This document shows positions 36,201 to 43,168 of a stretch of DNA of 64,000 nt, one piece after another. The stretch covers positions 1 through 64,000 of the forward strand of contig CAIYQZ010000028.1 in NCBI GenBank assembly GCA_903928495.1, written 5' to 3'. The notes under the pieces were generated by a model. The model was not told where the DNA came from. It saw only the letters and a program-made list of their open reading frames with translations, and did no database searches. This stretch comes from an uncultured bacterium (GTDB taxonomy: Bacteria; Pseudomonadota; Gammaproteobacteria; Burkholderiales; Burkholderiaceae_C). Positions within the stretch are counted from its first letter, which is position 1. Every line of letters starts with the position of its first letter. The position numbers and the translations under genes are program-made.

Positions 36201-36216
36201 TGGCACACAACCTGCA
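36201..36216 (+). promoter_or_regulatory. Sigma-54 promoter of mini-proteins B and C
   Basis: TGGCACACAACCTGCA. GG at 36202-36203, GC at 36214-36215, 10 bp apart; it differs from the 34807 promoter at only a few positions. A weaker IHF-like sequence (AATCAGCAGCATT, 36162-36174) lies in an AT-rich stretch between it and the enhancer. The leader to the ATG at 36292 is about 60 nt. Confidence 0.8.
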
Positions 36217-36291
36217 AAGACCTACGCATCCAGCCTCTCGCAATGTGTGTGGGGCCGAGGATGTTTCGCCCAAAGGGCTCAGGAGTCTCAC

Positions 36292-36489
36292 ATGAACCGT
36301 TCAGTTGTGTCCCGTCTGTTTACCGCTGCCACCGCTCTCACCTTGGTGGCGGCTTCCACCGCTGTGATGGCCCGCGAAGGTGTCCAGAAAACCAGCATTG
36401 GCAATGGCATGAAGTGCTGGCAGGCGTCAGTGGTACAGGCCGATGGCTCCGTCAAGCGCCAGCAGGTGTGCGGCAAGTACGGCGTCTGA
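36292..36489 (+). CDS. Secreted two-cysteine mini-protein B
   Basis: 65 residues with a clear Sec signal peptide (SRLFTAATALTLVAASTAVMA, cleavage after residue 27) and a 38-residue mature part. Cys42 and Cys60 are 18 apart, with QADGSV in the middle and the ending C-GKYGV. An AGGAG ribosome-binding site lies about 7 bp before the ATG. It is the first gene of the second sigma-54 operon and is followed 29 bp later by paralogue C. The mature peptide is basic (several Lys/Arg). Unknown family; see mini-proteins A and C. Confidence 0.84.
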   Translation: MNRSVVSRLFTAATALTLVAASTAVMAREGVQKTSIGNGMKCWQASVVQADGSVKRQQVCGKYGV

Positions 36490-36518
36490 GTTTCAACAAC
36501 CACATTCAGGATACGAAC

Positions 36519-36713
36519 ATGCAAAACACAAACGTGAAGGCCTTTGGCCTGCCCCTGTTGATGGTGGCAACGCTGGCCCTGGCACCCGTGACCAGTTCAT
36601 GGGCCAAGAACAGCACGAGCCTGGGCAAGGGTGTCAAGTGCACTTATGTCTCGACGCCACAGGCCAACGGAACGGTGGTGCACGTTCAGGTGTGCCGCAA
36701 GTCTGGTGTGTGA
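36519..36713 (+). CDS. Secreted two-cysteine mini-protein C
   Basis: 64 residues. Signal peptide (GLPLLMVATLALAPVTSSWA, cleavage near residue 29), mature part of about 35 residues with Cys41 and Cys59, QANGTV between them and the ending C-RKSGV. Its first half reads like B's (S-L-G-K-G-V-K-C against S-I-G-N-G-M-K-C), so B and C are the closer pair and probably arose by tandem duplication. No promoter in the 29-bp spacer, so it is read from 36201. It converges with pncC, 10 bp away. Confidence 0.84.
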   Translation: MQNTNVKAFGLPLLMVATLALAPVTSSWAKNSTSLGKGVKCTYVSTPQANGTVVHVQVCRKSGV

Positions 36714-36723
36714 ACGCAGCAGG

Positions 36724-37212
36724 TCAAGCGCCAAGCCGCAGCAGCAACCCTTGAAGGGCATGCAGCACCGTGGCTTGGCGGATGGCAGCTCTGTCTCCAT
36801 CAAACAGGCAGCATTCGGTGGTGATGTGCCCACCCACGCTCCAGCCCAGCCACACCGTGCCCACCGGCTTGTCGGGGCTGCCACCGCTGGGCCCCGCCAC
36901 TCCGGTCACTGCCACTGCCACCTGGGTGCGTGAATGCGCCACCGCCCCCGCTGCCATGGCGCGCACCACCGGCTCGCTCACGGCACCGTGTTGTGCGATC
37001 AGTTCTGCCGGCACGCCCAGCAATTCTGTTTTGGCGGCATTGCTGTATGTCACAAACCCCCGCTCGAACCAGGCGCTGGAGCCAGCCAGGTCGGTGCAGG
37101 CGGCTGCAATCAAACCGCCCGTGCAGCTTTCTGCGGTGGCCAGCATCATTGATTTATCAATCAATAATGCCGCCAGCGCTTGACTGTATTCAATGGTTTG
37201 CTCTGGTTTCAT
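36724..37212 (-). CDS. pncC: Nicotinamide-nucleotide amidohydrolase (CinA C-terminal domain type)
   Basis: 162 residues, the stand-alone CinA C-terminal/PncC domain that deamidates NMN to nicotinate mononucleotide in pyridine nucleotide recycling. The signature MLATAESCTGGLIAAA, the GFVTYSNAAKTELLGV block and VAVTGVAGPSGGSPDKPVGTVW are all present. Start ATG 37212 (MKPEQT) is chosen on family length; an upstream in-frame start (37260) would overlap pgpA. Codons 3-18 fall in a dispersed-repeat copy. pgpA is adjacent upstream in the same direction, a frequent pairing. Confidence 0.93.
   Translation of the reverse strand: MKPEQTIEYSQALAALLIDKSMMLATAESCTGGLIAAACTDLAGSSAWFERGFVTYSNAAKTELLGVPAELIAQHGAVSEPVVRAMAAGAVAHSRTQVAVAVTGVAGPSGGSPDKPVGTVWLGWSVGGHITTECCLFDGDRAAIRQATVLHALQGLLLRLGA
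37159..37205 (+). repeat. Dispersed-repeat copy at the 5' end of pncC
   Basis: GCCAGCGCTTGACTGTATTCAA: CGCTTG, 17-nt spacer, GCTCTG, with ACTGTATT as in copies A and the OMF copy. It is antisense to pncC and encodes part of its variable N-terminal helix (about residues 3-18), just before the conserved ATAESCTGG motif. Confidence 0.6.
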
Positions 37213-37240
37213 TGGGCGGTTGTGGCTCAAAAATGGCTGA

Positions 37241-37828
37241 TCAGAAGCGCCACAGGGCAAACACCAGCAGGGTACAGAACGCGGCTGCCAGGTCGTCCAG
37301 CATCACACCAAAACCGCCGCGCGGGCCAAAACCTTTGAAAGCCTGATCGGCCCAGGCCATGGGGCCGAACTTCACTGCGTCAAATAAGCGGAACAGCGCA
37401 AACGCCGCCACCTGCGTGCCCAAGTTCGCGGGGGCCAGCACCCACAGCACCAGCCAGATGGCCACCACTTCGTCCCACACCATGTGGCTGGAGTCGGGCT
37501 GGCCCATGTGGCGGGCGGTGACCGTGCAGGCCCACCAGCCCAGCAGCAGGTTGGCAGCGATGAGCACCGCCCAGCCCGTGTCGCTGAGCCAGGGTTGCAG
37601 CACCACAAACGCAGCCCAGCCCCACAGCGTGCCCACGGTGCCGGGTGCAAATCGCGCCAGACCCGATCCAAACCCCAGCGCAATCGCGTGTGCGGGGTGG
37701 CTGGCCATGAAGGCCAGCGTCGGCCGGGCCAGCGGTGGTCGGGGCTGACGCAAGGGGGGTACGGGCCGCAGCACCGACGGCTGCTCGGGGTCGGGTTCCA
37801 GCAAAACGGGCGGTGCGGTGTCGCTCAT
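37241..37828 (-). CDS. pgpA: Phosphatidylglycerophosphatase A
   Basis: 195 residues. Membrane phosphatase of phosphatidylglycerol synthesis. A Pro-rich cytoplasmic N-terminus of about 35 residues precedes the conserved GFGSGLARFAPGTVGTLWG motif, the WDEVVAIWLVL segment with its acidic residues, and three or more membrane helices. The C-terminal GVMLDDLAAAFCTLL is also family-typical. The stop lies 28 bp before the pncC start; the two are probably one transcript. Confidence 0.94.
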   Translation of the reverse strand: MSDTAPPVLLEPDPEQPSVLRPVPPLRQPRPPLARPTLAFMASHPAHAIALGFGSGLARFAPGTVGTLWGWAAFVVLQPWLSDTGWAVLIAANLLLGWWACTVTARHMGQPDSSHMVWDEVVAIWLVLWVLAPANLGTQVAAFALFRLFDAVKFGPMAWADQAFKGFGPRGGFGVMLDDLAAAFCTLLVFALWRF

Positions 37829-37917
37829 GGCTGAGGATTATGGGCGGCTGCGTGGGCGCGATGTGCGGGCTCTGCGCAGGCTGGGTGCGATGGTTTTGGG
37901 TGTTCCTCCCTAAAAAT

Positions 37918-37992
37918 TGCTGCACTGCAACATTTCGCTTGCAATTTTCCGGGTTAACCCTAAGATCGAGTCCATGCTGCACTGCAACATTT
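37918..37992. promoter_or_regulatory. Two TGC-rich operator copies upstream of the phasin gene (PhaR-like)
   Basis: The 18-mer TGCTGCACTGCAACATTT occurs twice, at 37918-37935 and 37975-37992, 57 bp apart, each followed shortly by a TTAACCC sequence. PhaR repressors of polyhydroxyalkanoate granule genes recognise paired TGC/GCA repeats in front of phasin genes, so these are likely PhaR operators. The second copy ends 25 bp before the phasin ATG. Confidence 0.7.
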
Positions 37993-38017
37993 TTTCTTAA
38001 CCCCACCGGAGCCTTCC

Positions 38018-38569
38018 ATGAACACCACTTTCAACGTTGACACTGTCCTGGCCGCCAACAAAGCCGCCGCCACCGAAGCCCAGGCTTTGGCCACCACCGC
38101 ATTTGCCGGCTTCGAAAAGCTGGTGACTCTGAACCTGAGCGTTGCACGCTCTGCCCTGACGCAGACCACCCCTGACCTGATGGCCGCTTTTGCCGCCAAG
38201 ACCCCTGCCGACGCCATGGCTGCTCAAACTTCCATGGTCAAACCCATGGCTGAGCAAGCCATTGCCTACGGTCGTTCGGTTTACGCCATCGCTTCCGATG
38301 TCGGTGCTGAGCTGTCCAAAGCCGCTGAAGCCCAAGCCGCAGCAAGCCAGAAGCAGATCGACGCTGCTGTGGATGCCCTGGCCAAAAACGCCCCCGCTGG
38401 CAGCGAGTCCATCGTGACGGCTTACAAAACCGCCATGACTTCCAGCCAGAGCGCCATTGCCATGGCCAAGTCCAGCGCCATGAAGGCCGTTGAAATGGCC
38501 GACAAGCAAGCCAGCCAACTGGTTGAAAACGCCCTGGGCGCTGTCAAAACCACTTCACGCAAGAAGTGA
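38018..38569 (+). CDS. Phasin family protein
   Basis: 183 residues, Ala-rich (repeated AA, KA, QA) and almost wholly helical, with no signal peptide. The block NVDTVLAANKAAATEAQALATTAFAGFEKL matches the phasin_2 N-terminus. Phasins coat polyhydroxyalkanoate granules and control their size, so the organism probably stores PHA; the synthase genes are not in the window. Operator-like TGC repeats precede it, and a GC hairpin with T-run follows (38631). It is probably monocistronic and well expressed. Confidence 0.92.
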   Translation: MNTTFNVDTVLAANKAAATEAQALATTAFAGFEKLVTLNLSVARSALTQTTPDLMAAFAAKTPADAMAAQTSMVKPMAEQAIAYGRSVYAIASDVGAELSKAAEAQAAASQKQIDAAVDALAKNAPAGSESIVTAYKTAMTSSQSAIAMAKSSAMKAVEMADKQASQLVENALGAVKTTSRKK

Positions 38570-38630
38570 TGGCTTGCCCCGCACGCGGGGCTGGCTGACA
38601 CAGCGGTGAACAACCGCACGCACACACCAG

Positions 38631-38669
38631 CGGTGGCTGGCCTTCAGGGGCCACCACCGTTTTTCTTTT
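38631..38669 (+). terminator. Rho-independent terminator after the phasin gene
   Basis: CGGTGG...CCACCG stem extended by GGCC pairs, followed by TTTTTCTTTT. A smaller GCCCCGC/GCGGGGC hairpin lies just upstream (about 38575-38591). The T-run suits plus-strand transcription from the phasin gene. Confidence 0.7.
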
Positions 38670-38686
38670 GGCAAACAGGGAGCGCG

Positions 38687-39577
38687 TCAGCGCACGTTCA
38701 CGGCAAAGTGCCGCAACTCGGTTTCGCCCGAGCCACTGATCAGCTCGTTGCCCAGGTTCACGGCGGCCAGGTATTCCTGGCCTGTGAGCAGGTTCTTGCT
38801 TTTCAGGTACTCAAAAAACGCCATCAGGTCGATGGACGCGGTGGTTTGCATGGGGCTGTTGGGCGCAAACGCCACGTAGCGCCAGCCCATTCCGAACTTT
38901 TCGCCCACGAACACGCGGTACATGGTGCCGTTGATGCGCACCTTGTCCACCTGCTGTCCGCCTGCGTACATGGGACCGAACACCTCCAGCCAGATCATGA
39001 CCTCGTGGGTGATGGGTGGCACCGCGAACGTGGTGGGAGAGGCCGAGTTGGTCAGCCACATGTCAATGGCCATGTTGCCCGCGCCTTCACGCTCGGTATG
39101 GACTTCGTAATCCATGCTGATGTGCTGCAAGGTGTTGAGCACACGCGGCAGCGCAGGGGTGGTGCTTTTTGGGTAGCCGGGTTTGTGGCCAAACACCACC
39201 TCGGGGTAGGCCTTGACGTTGTCGCCCTGGTAGCGCCAGTCCCACGTCCAGCGGGCGGCCAGCGCACCGCTTGTTCCCGGTTTCAGGCTAGTGCCTGCGC
39301 CCATGCATTGCGACCAGCCGACCATGCCGGCCTTGCCCCATGAATTGTTTTCTGCCATGTACTGCCCGGAGGTCACCGTGGACGAGTCGTCGCAGTTCAG
39401 TGTCAGCGTGGGCATCGGTGTAGCTTGTGGTGCTTGCACCACAGGCGCTGGTGGCGGCGGTGGTGGAGGGGGCAGAGCCGCAGGGCTGGTGTCTTTTTTG
39501 CCGCAGCCGCTCAGGGCGATGGCGCAAGCGAGCGCTGACAGCGCAAGGCCGGGGCTGGAGAGAAAGCGTTGTGGCAT
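38687..39577 (-). CDS. GH12-like (xyloglucanase/endoglucanase fold) lipoprotein
   Basis: 296 residues. Lipoprotein signal with LSGC (Cys25), then a Pro-rich linker with eight Pro in a row (35-43 region), then a domain of about 240 residues with the glycoside hydrolase family 12 pattern: nucleophile-like Glu192 in HEVMIWLEVFG, and acid/base-like Glu278 in GNELISGSGE, spaced as in GH12. Other strands match as well (ARWTWDWRY, NMAIDMWLT). Two Cys (62, 91) may pair as in family members. It probably cleaves beta-1,4-glucans at the cell surface. It stands alone, 31 bp from thiL. The ATG at 39577 was chosen for the compact signal sequence. Confidence 0.8.
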   Translation of the reverse strand: MPQRFLSSPGLALSALACAIALSGCGKKDTSPAALPPPPPPPPAPVVQAPQATPMPTLTLNCDDSSTVTSGQYMAENNSWGKAGMVGWSQCMGAGTSLKPGTSGALAARWTWDWRYQGDNVKAYPEVVFGHKPGYPKSTTPALPRVLNTLQHISMDYEVHTEREGAGNMAIDMWLTNSASPTTFAVPPITHEVMIWLEVFGPMYAGGQQVDKVRINGTMYRVFVGEKFGMGWRYVAFAPNSPMQTTASIDLMAFFEYLKSKNLLTGQEYLAAVNLGNELISGSGETELRHFAVNVR

Positions 39578-39608
39578 GGGTGGGCAACAATCAAAAAACA
39601 GGCGCCGT

Positions 39609-40589
39609 TCAGGCGAAGTGGTCAAACGAGGCCCAGCGCTGCGGCAGCACCTGGCCACTGGCGGTGAGCAGGGTCAGCCCAAGCTGTGCCACGGTGTGAC
39701 CGATGCGTATGACAGGGGTGTGGCTTGCGCTGGCCGCCTGCTGCACCGCTGCGCGGGCAGACGGCGGGGCGGTGAACACCAGTTCATAGTCGTCGCCACC
39801 AGTCAGGCAATATTCATAACCAAAATGGCCTCTGTCGCTTGACAGTATTGGGTTGGTAGCTATGTTGTTCAGCAGCTCATCCGGGTGCAGCACAGCCCCC
39901 AAGCCGCTGGCGGTGAGGATGTGGCCGAGGTCGCCCAGCAGGCCGTCGCTCACATCTGCGGCGGCGTGGGCCAAACCGCGCAGGGCCATGCCCAGCGCCA
40001 AACGCGGCGTCGGGCGCTCCATGCGCAGGCGGGCTGCCGCAAAGGCTTCGGCGCTGACCAGGCCACACACACCGGGCGTGCCCCGGAACACTTCCAGTGC
40101 CAGGCGTGCGTCACCCAGGCAACCGCTCACATAAATGTCGTCACCCACCTGTGCGGCACTGCGGCGCAGGGCCTGGTGTTCTGGCACCTGGCCGAACACG
40201 GTGATGCAAATGTTCAGTGGCCCCGCCGTGGTGTCCCCACCCACCAGGGCGCAACCATGGGTGTCGGCCAGGGCCAGCAGCCCTTTGGCAAACGCCGCCA
40301 GCCACGCGTCGTCGGCGCGCGGCAATGACAGTGCCAGCGTGAAGGCCAATGGCTCGGCGCCCATGGCGGCCAGGTCGCTCAGGTTCACGGCCAGTGCCTT
40401 GTGGCCCAGCGCCTCAGGGCTGACGGTGGACAGAAAGTGGCGGCCTTCCACCAGCATGTCGGTGGACACGGCCAACCGCATACCGGGTGCGGGGGCCAGC
40501 AGGGCGCAGTCGTCGCCGTTGTGCAGCGCCACGCCCGGTGGGTGCAGCGCGTGCTGAAAGTGGCGGCGGATCAGGTCAAATTCACCCAC
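39609..40589 (-). CDS. thiL: Thiamine-monophosphate kinase
   Basis: 326 residues from a GTG at 40589 (M-G-E-F-D-L-I), preceded by GAGGGG 7 nt upstream; another in-frame GTG at 40604 overlaps the stop of the Gcr gene and would add five residues. ThiL phosphorylates thiamine monophosphate to the diphosphate cofactor. NGDDCALL, STDMLVEGRHF, VNLSDLAAMGAEP, DVSDGLLGDL and LTGGDDYELVF are classic. Residues about 242-257 (NIATNPILSSDRGHFG) come from a dispersed-repeat copy sitting in the loop before LTGGDDYEL. Confidence 0.95.
   Translation of the reverse strand: MGEFDLIRRHFQHALHPPGVALHNGDDCALLAPAPGMRLAVSTDMLVEGRHFLSTVSPEALGHKALAVNLSDLAAMGAEPLAFTLALSLPRADDAWLAAFAKGLLALADTHGCALVGGDTTAGPLNICITVFGQVPEHQALRRSAAQVGDDIYVSGCLGDARLALEVFRGTPGVCGLVSAEAFAAARLRMERPTPRLALGMALRGLAHAAADVSDGLLGDLGHILTASGLGAVLHPDELLNNIATNPILSSDRGHFGYEYCLTGGDDYELVFTAPPSARAAVQQAASASHTPVIRIGHTVAQLGLTLLTASGQVLPQRWASFDHFA
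39818..39864 (+). repeat. Dispersed-repeat copy inside thiL
   Basis: CTCTGTCGCTTGACAGTATTGG followed by a GCTATG end: CGCTTG-N17-GCT retained, with one extra base in the 5' half against copy A. It is antisense to thiL and translated in frame. Confidence 0.65.
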
Positions 40590-40600
40590 GCATCTGCCCC

Positions 40601-42682
40601 TCACTGCCGGGGCACGGTGGGCGCCTCATCACCTTCATCGGGTGCGTCGGACGGCGGTGTGGCCCCTTCAGGCGGGGGGCGCAAAAAGCTCAGCGGAGCG
40701 TGGCGTATGCGCCCGCGAATGGCCGCTGCAATGCGCTGGCGGTTCACATCGCTGATGGCCTGCGCCTTCAGTGCCAAGCGGAAGGCCAGGTAAAAACTCA
40801 CGCCCAGGTTGATAGGGCCCACCAACACCACACCGGCCACGGCCAGCCAGAAGTCAGACGAGCGAAGGCTGTCAGTGCCCAGTGCGGCCACCGCAGCGGC
40901 CACCTGTCCTGCCGACAGGGTGACGTGCCGCACCTCCAGCCCAAGCCCGAAAAACGCCATCACCACGGGCACCACACCCAGCATCAGCCCCAGCGAAATG
41001 TTGGCAGCAAAGCCCGACACGTTCGCCCGCAAAAAGAGCGCCCACCGTTGCGCGCGCTCGCTGCCCAGCCAGCGGGTGAAGGCTGGGTTGTGCGCCAGCG
41101 CAGAGTCGAGCCGATGCAGCACAAACCAGTTTTCAAACCACCCCGCGACGATGCTGCTGGCAAACAGCAGCACACCCGTGAACGCCGCAAACAGGGCAGT
41201 GGGCCCCAGGACGTTCAGGTCGTGCAGCACATGGTGGGCCTTGTCCGTGTCGATCATGGGCTGCCCCGTCAGCCACACCAGCGCCTGGCTGAGCAGCAGC
41301 ACCACAGGCACCACCAGCGCCAGGTTGCCCAGAATGGCCGCCACTTGCGACCGGAACAGGTTGGCCACCTCGTCCACAAAGCCGCGCACCGCACCGGGCG
41401 TGCGGATGTCCTTGAGCTTGGCCACCATGGCTGGGGCCGTGACGGCGGGCTGCTTGGTGGCCACCGTCCAGTGCAGCAGTTGCACCAGCACAAACGACAG
41501 GGCGTAGTTCATGCCCGCCGCAAAGCCCATCCAGAACGGCGACAGCGCCAGGCCATACAGCAGGAACTTGCCCCAGGTGGTGAAGCCAATCACCGCGCCG
41601 CCGCCGGCCGCATGTTTGAGCATGGCCAGGTACTCGGTGCGGTTGCGGGTGATGTAGTGCTCGCCGCTTTCGGCGCTTCGTTCGGCCACTTTAGCGGCCG
41701 TGAGGTGTGTGCTGCTGGCCACCAGGGCGCGCAGGCTCTGGCTGTCTTGCCTGACTTGCACCAGCTTGGCCAGTAAATGGGCGGCGGCCTGTGCGCGGTG
41801 GGGCGATTGCAGGCACAGCAGCAAGTCGTCGATGCGCTGGATGCGGTGGCGCAACTGCTGCAGCCGGAACACGATGCCCACCGAAATCCCGTGTTCGTCC
41901 AGGTGGGCGTACACGCTGTGTGCGGCGCTGCGGCACTCATCCAGGTGGTGGCGCAGCTGAGTGGCGGCCTGCAGCGCCTGGGTGCTCAGCGCGCCGTGCG
42001 CTGCCACCGTGTGTTTGAGCGCTTCAAACTGCGTGGGCAGCAGGTGAAACGTGCGTGCCTGGCGCGCCTCGGCCGACATGCGAACGCGCACTTCGGCTGC
42101 AAAGCCGGTGGCGCTGACCTGGCCCACGCAGAACGTGAGCGCGTCCATCAGCGTGCGCTCCCAGCCGTCTGGCTCGGGGGCGTGCAGGGTTGCTGGCTCG
42201 GGGGCGTGCAGGGTTGCTGGCTCGGTGGGGTCGGGGAACAGCACCGCCTGCGCCCGCTCCAGCAAGGCCGGAGGCAGGGCCAGCAGCCACTGGCGGTCAA
42301 AGTCGGTGGGCAGCAGCAGGCCAAATAGCTCGGCTAGGTCAGTGGTTTCGGGCGTGCCAGGCAGGAGTTTGCGGCGGATGCGGTGGCCCAGTTCGCTGAG
42401 AAAGGCTGTGCGCGGCGCAAACCCGAAGTCGGCCAGCATGGGCGCAATGTCCACGTCCCGGCGGAACACGCGCCACCACGCTTGCCACTGGCCCACCAGC
42501 TCGGGGCGGGCAGTGGCTGCGTCCAGCAGGAGCTGCACGCGTGCCACGCTGGCGGCGGTGTCGTGTCCATGGCCACGCACCCAGCTCAGCAGCTCCATCA
42601 GCCACAGGTGCCGTTGCGCCAGCGCTGCGTCGGGATCGAGGCGGGCGAGCAGGTCGCTCAGTTCAGGGCGGGCGCTGGTCAT
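40601..42682 (-). CDS. Gcr-type membrane protein (annotated 'site-specific recombinase')
   Basis: 693 residues. The N-terminal 370 residues are soluble and helical; the C-terminal half has about six membrane segments. It matches the family named site-specific recombinase Gcr after an old gonococcal report, but no recombinase motif is visible and the membrane topology argues against that role; the function is unknown. A 24-bp perfect tandem duplication at 42172-42219 yields the repeated octapeptide EPATLHAP. It lies between apaG (7 bp) and thiL (11 bp), likely one transcript. Confidence 0.8.
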   Translation of the reverse strand: MTSARPELSDLLARLDPDAALAQRHLWLMELLSWVRGHGHDTAASVARVQLLLDAATARPELVGQWQAWWRVFRRDVDIAPMLADFGFAPRTAFLSELGHRIRRKLLPGTPETTDLAELFGLLLPTDFDRQWLLALPPALLERAQAVLFPDPTEPATLHAPEPATLHAPEPDGWERTLMDALTFCVGQVSATGFAAEVRVRMSAEARQARTFHLLPTQFEALKHTVAAHGALSTQALQAATQLRHHLDECRSAAHSVYAHLDEHGISVGIVFRLQQLRHRIQRIDDLLLCLQSPHRAQAAAHLLAKLVQVRQDSQSLRALVASSTHLTAAKVAERSAESGEHYITRNRTEYLAMLKHAAGGGAVIGFTTWGKFLLYGLALSPFWMGFAAGMNYALSFVLVQLLHWTVATKQPAVTAPAMVAKLKDIRTPGAVRGFVDEVANLFRSQVAAILGNLALVVPVVLLLSQALVWLTGQPMIDTDKAHHVLHDLNVLGPTALFAAFTGVLLFASSIVAGWFENWFVLHRLDSALAHNPAFTRWLGSERAQRWALFLRANVSGFAANISLGLMLGVVPVVMAFFGLGLEVRHVTLSAGQVAAAVAALGTDSLRSSDFWLAVAGVVLVGPINLGVSFYLAFRLALKAQAISDVNRQRIAAAIRGRIRHAPLSFLRPPPEGATPPSDAPDEGDEAPTVPRQ
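42172..42219. repeat. 24-bp perfect tandem duplication in the Gcr-type gene
   Basis: Two identical 24-bp units beginning GCTCGGGGGCGTGCAGGG; a third, partial unit follows. It adds eight residues in frame and is probably unstable between strains. Confidence 0.9.
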
Positions 42683-42689
42683 GGCTGTG

Positions 42690-43100
42690 TCAATGCAGCA
42701 CGCGCTGGCCGCTGCCACTGCTGTGGCTGGTGGCATCCAGCACGAAGGCAGGCACCTCGGCCTCGAAGCGCTCGCCGTCTTCCGCCACCACAAACATGCT
42801 GCCGCGCATCACCCCTGCGGCGGTGCGCAACTGGGTGCCGCTGGTGTACACAAAAGTTTCGCCCGGTGCCAGCAACGGCTGCTGCCCGACCACCCCCAGA
42901 CCTTTGACCTCTTCGGTGCGTCCGGCCCCGTCGGTGATGACCCAGTGCCGCGCGATCAGCTGCGCCGGTACACGCCCGGTGTTGCTGATGGTGATGGTGT
43001 ACGAGAACACATACAAACCACGTGCAGGGTCTGACTGCTCGGGCAGGTACTGGGGGGCTGCGCTGCAGGTGAACTGGTGGGTGGGTGTGGCAATGGGCAT
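42690..43100 (-). CDS. apaG: ApaG protein (Co2+/Mg2+ efflux-associated, FN3-like fold)
   Basis: 136 residues, single ApaG domain with FSYTITISNTG, ARHWVITDGAGRTEEVKGLGVVG, GETFVYTSGTQL and GVMRGSMFVV, all strongly conserved. Its molecular role is uncertain; E. coli apaG is linked to divalent cation tolerance. It is the first gene of the minus-strand group apaG-gcr-thiL. Confidence 0.95.
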   Translation of the reverse strand: MPIATPTHQFTCSAAPQYLPEQSDPARGLYVFSYTITISNTGRVPAQLIARHWVITDGAGRTEEVKGLGVVGQQPLLAPGETFVYTSGTQLRTAAGVMRGSMFVVAEDGERFEAEVPAFVLDATSHSSGSGQRVLH

Positions 43101-43168
43101 GGCGCGACTTTAACTGTGGCCCCACGACCGCAGGGCATGGGTGGTTTTGTGGCGTGCATTTTTGCCGG

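Noticed and set aside
31910-36713. PEP-CTERM/exosortase regulation (PrsK-PrsR) as explanation of the sigma-54 locus
   Set aside because: No exosortase gene and no PEP-CTERM tail; the mini-proteins end in Cys-x3-Gly-Val without a transmembrane segment.
34878-36713. Mini-proteins as bacteriocins with double-glycine leaders
   Set aside because: They have ordinary Sec signal peptides with AXA-like cleavage, no GG leader, and no peptidase-containing ABC exporter or immunity gene adjacent.
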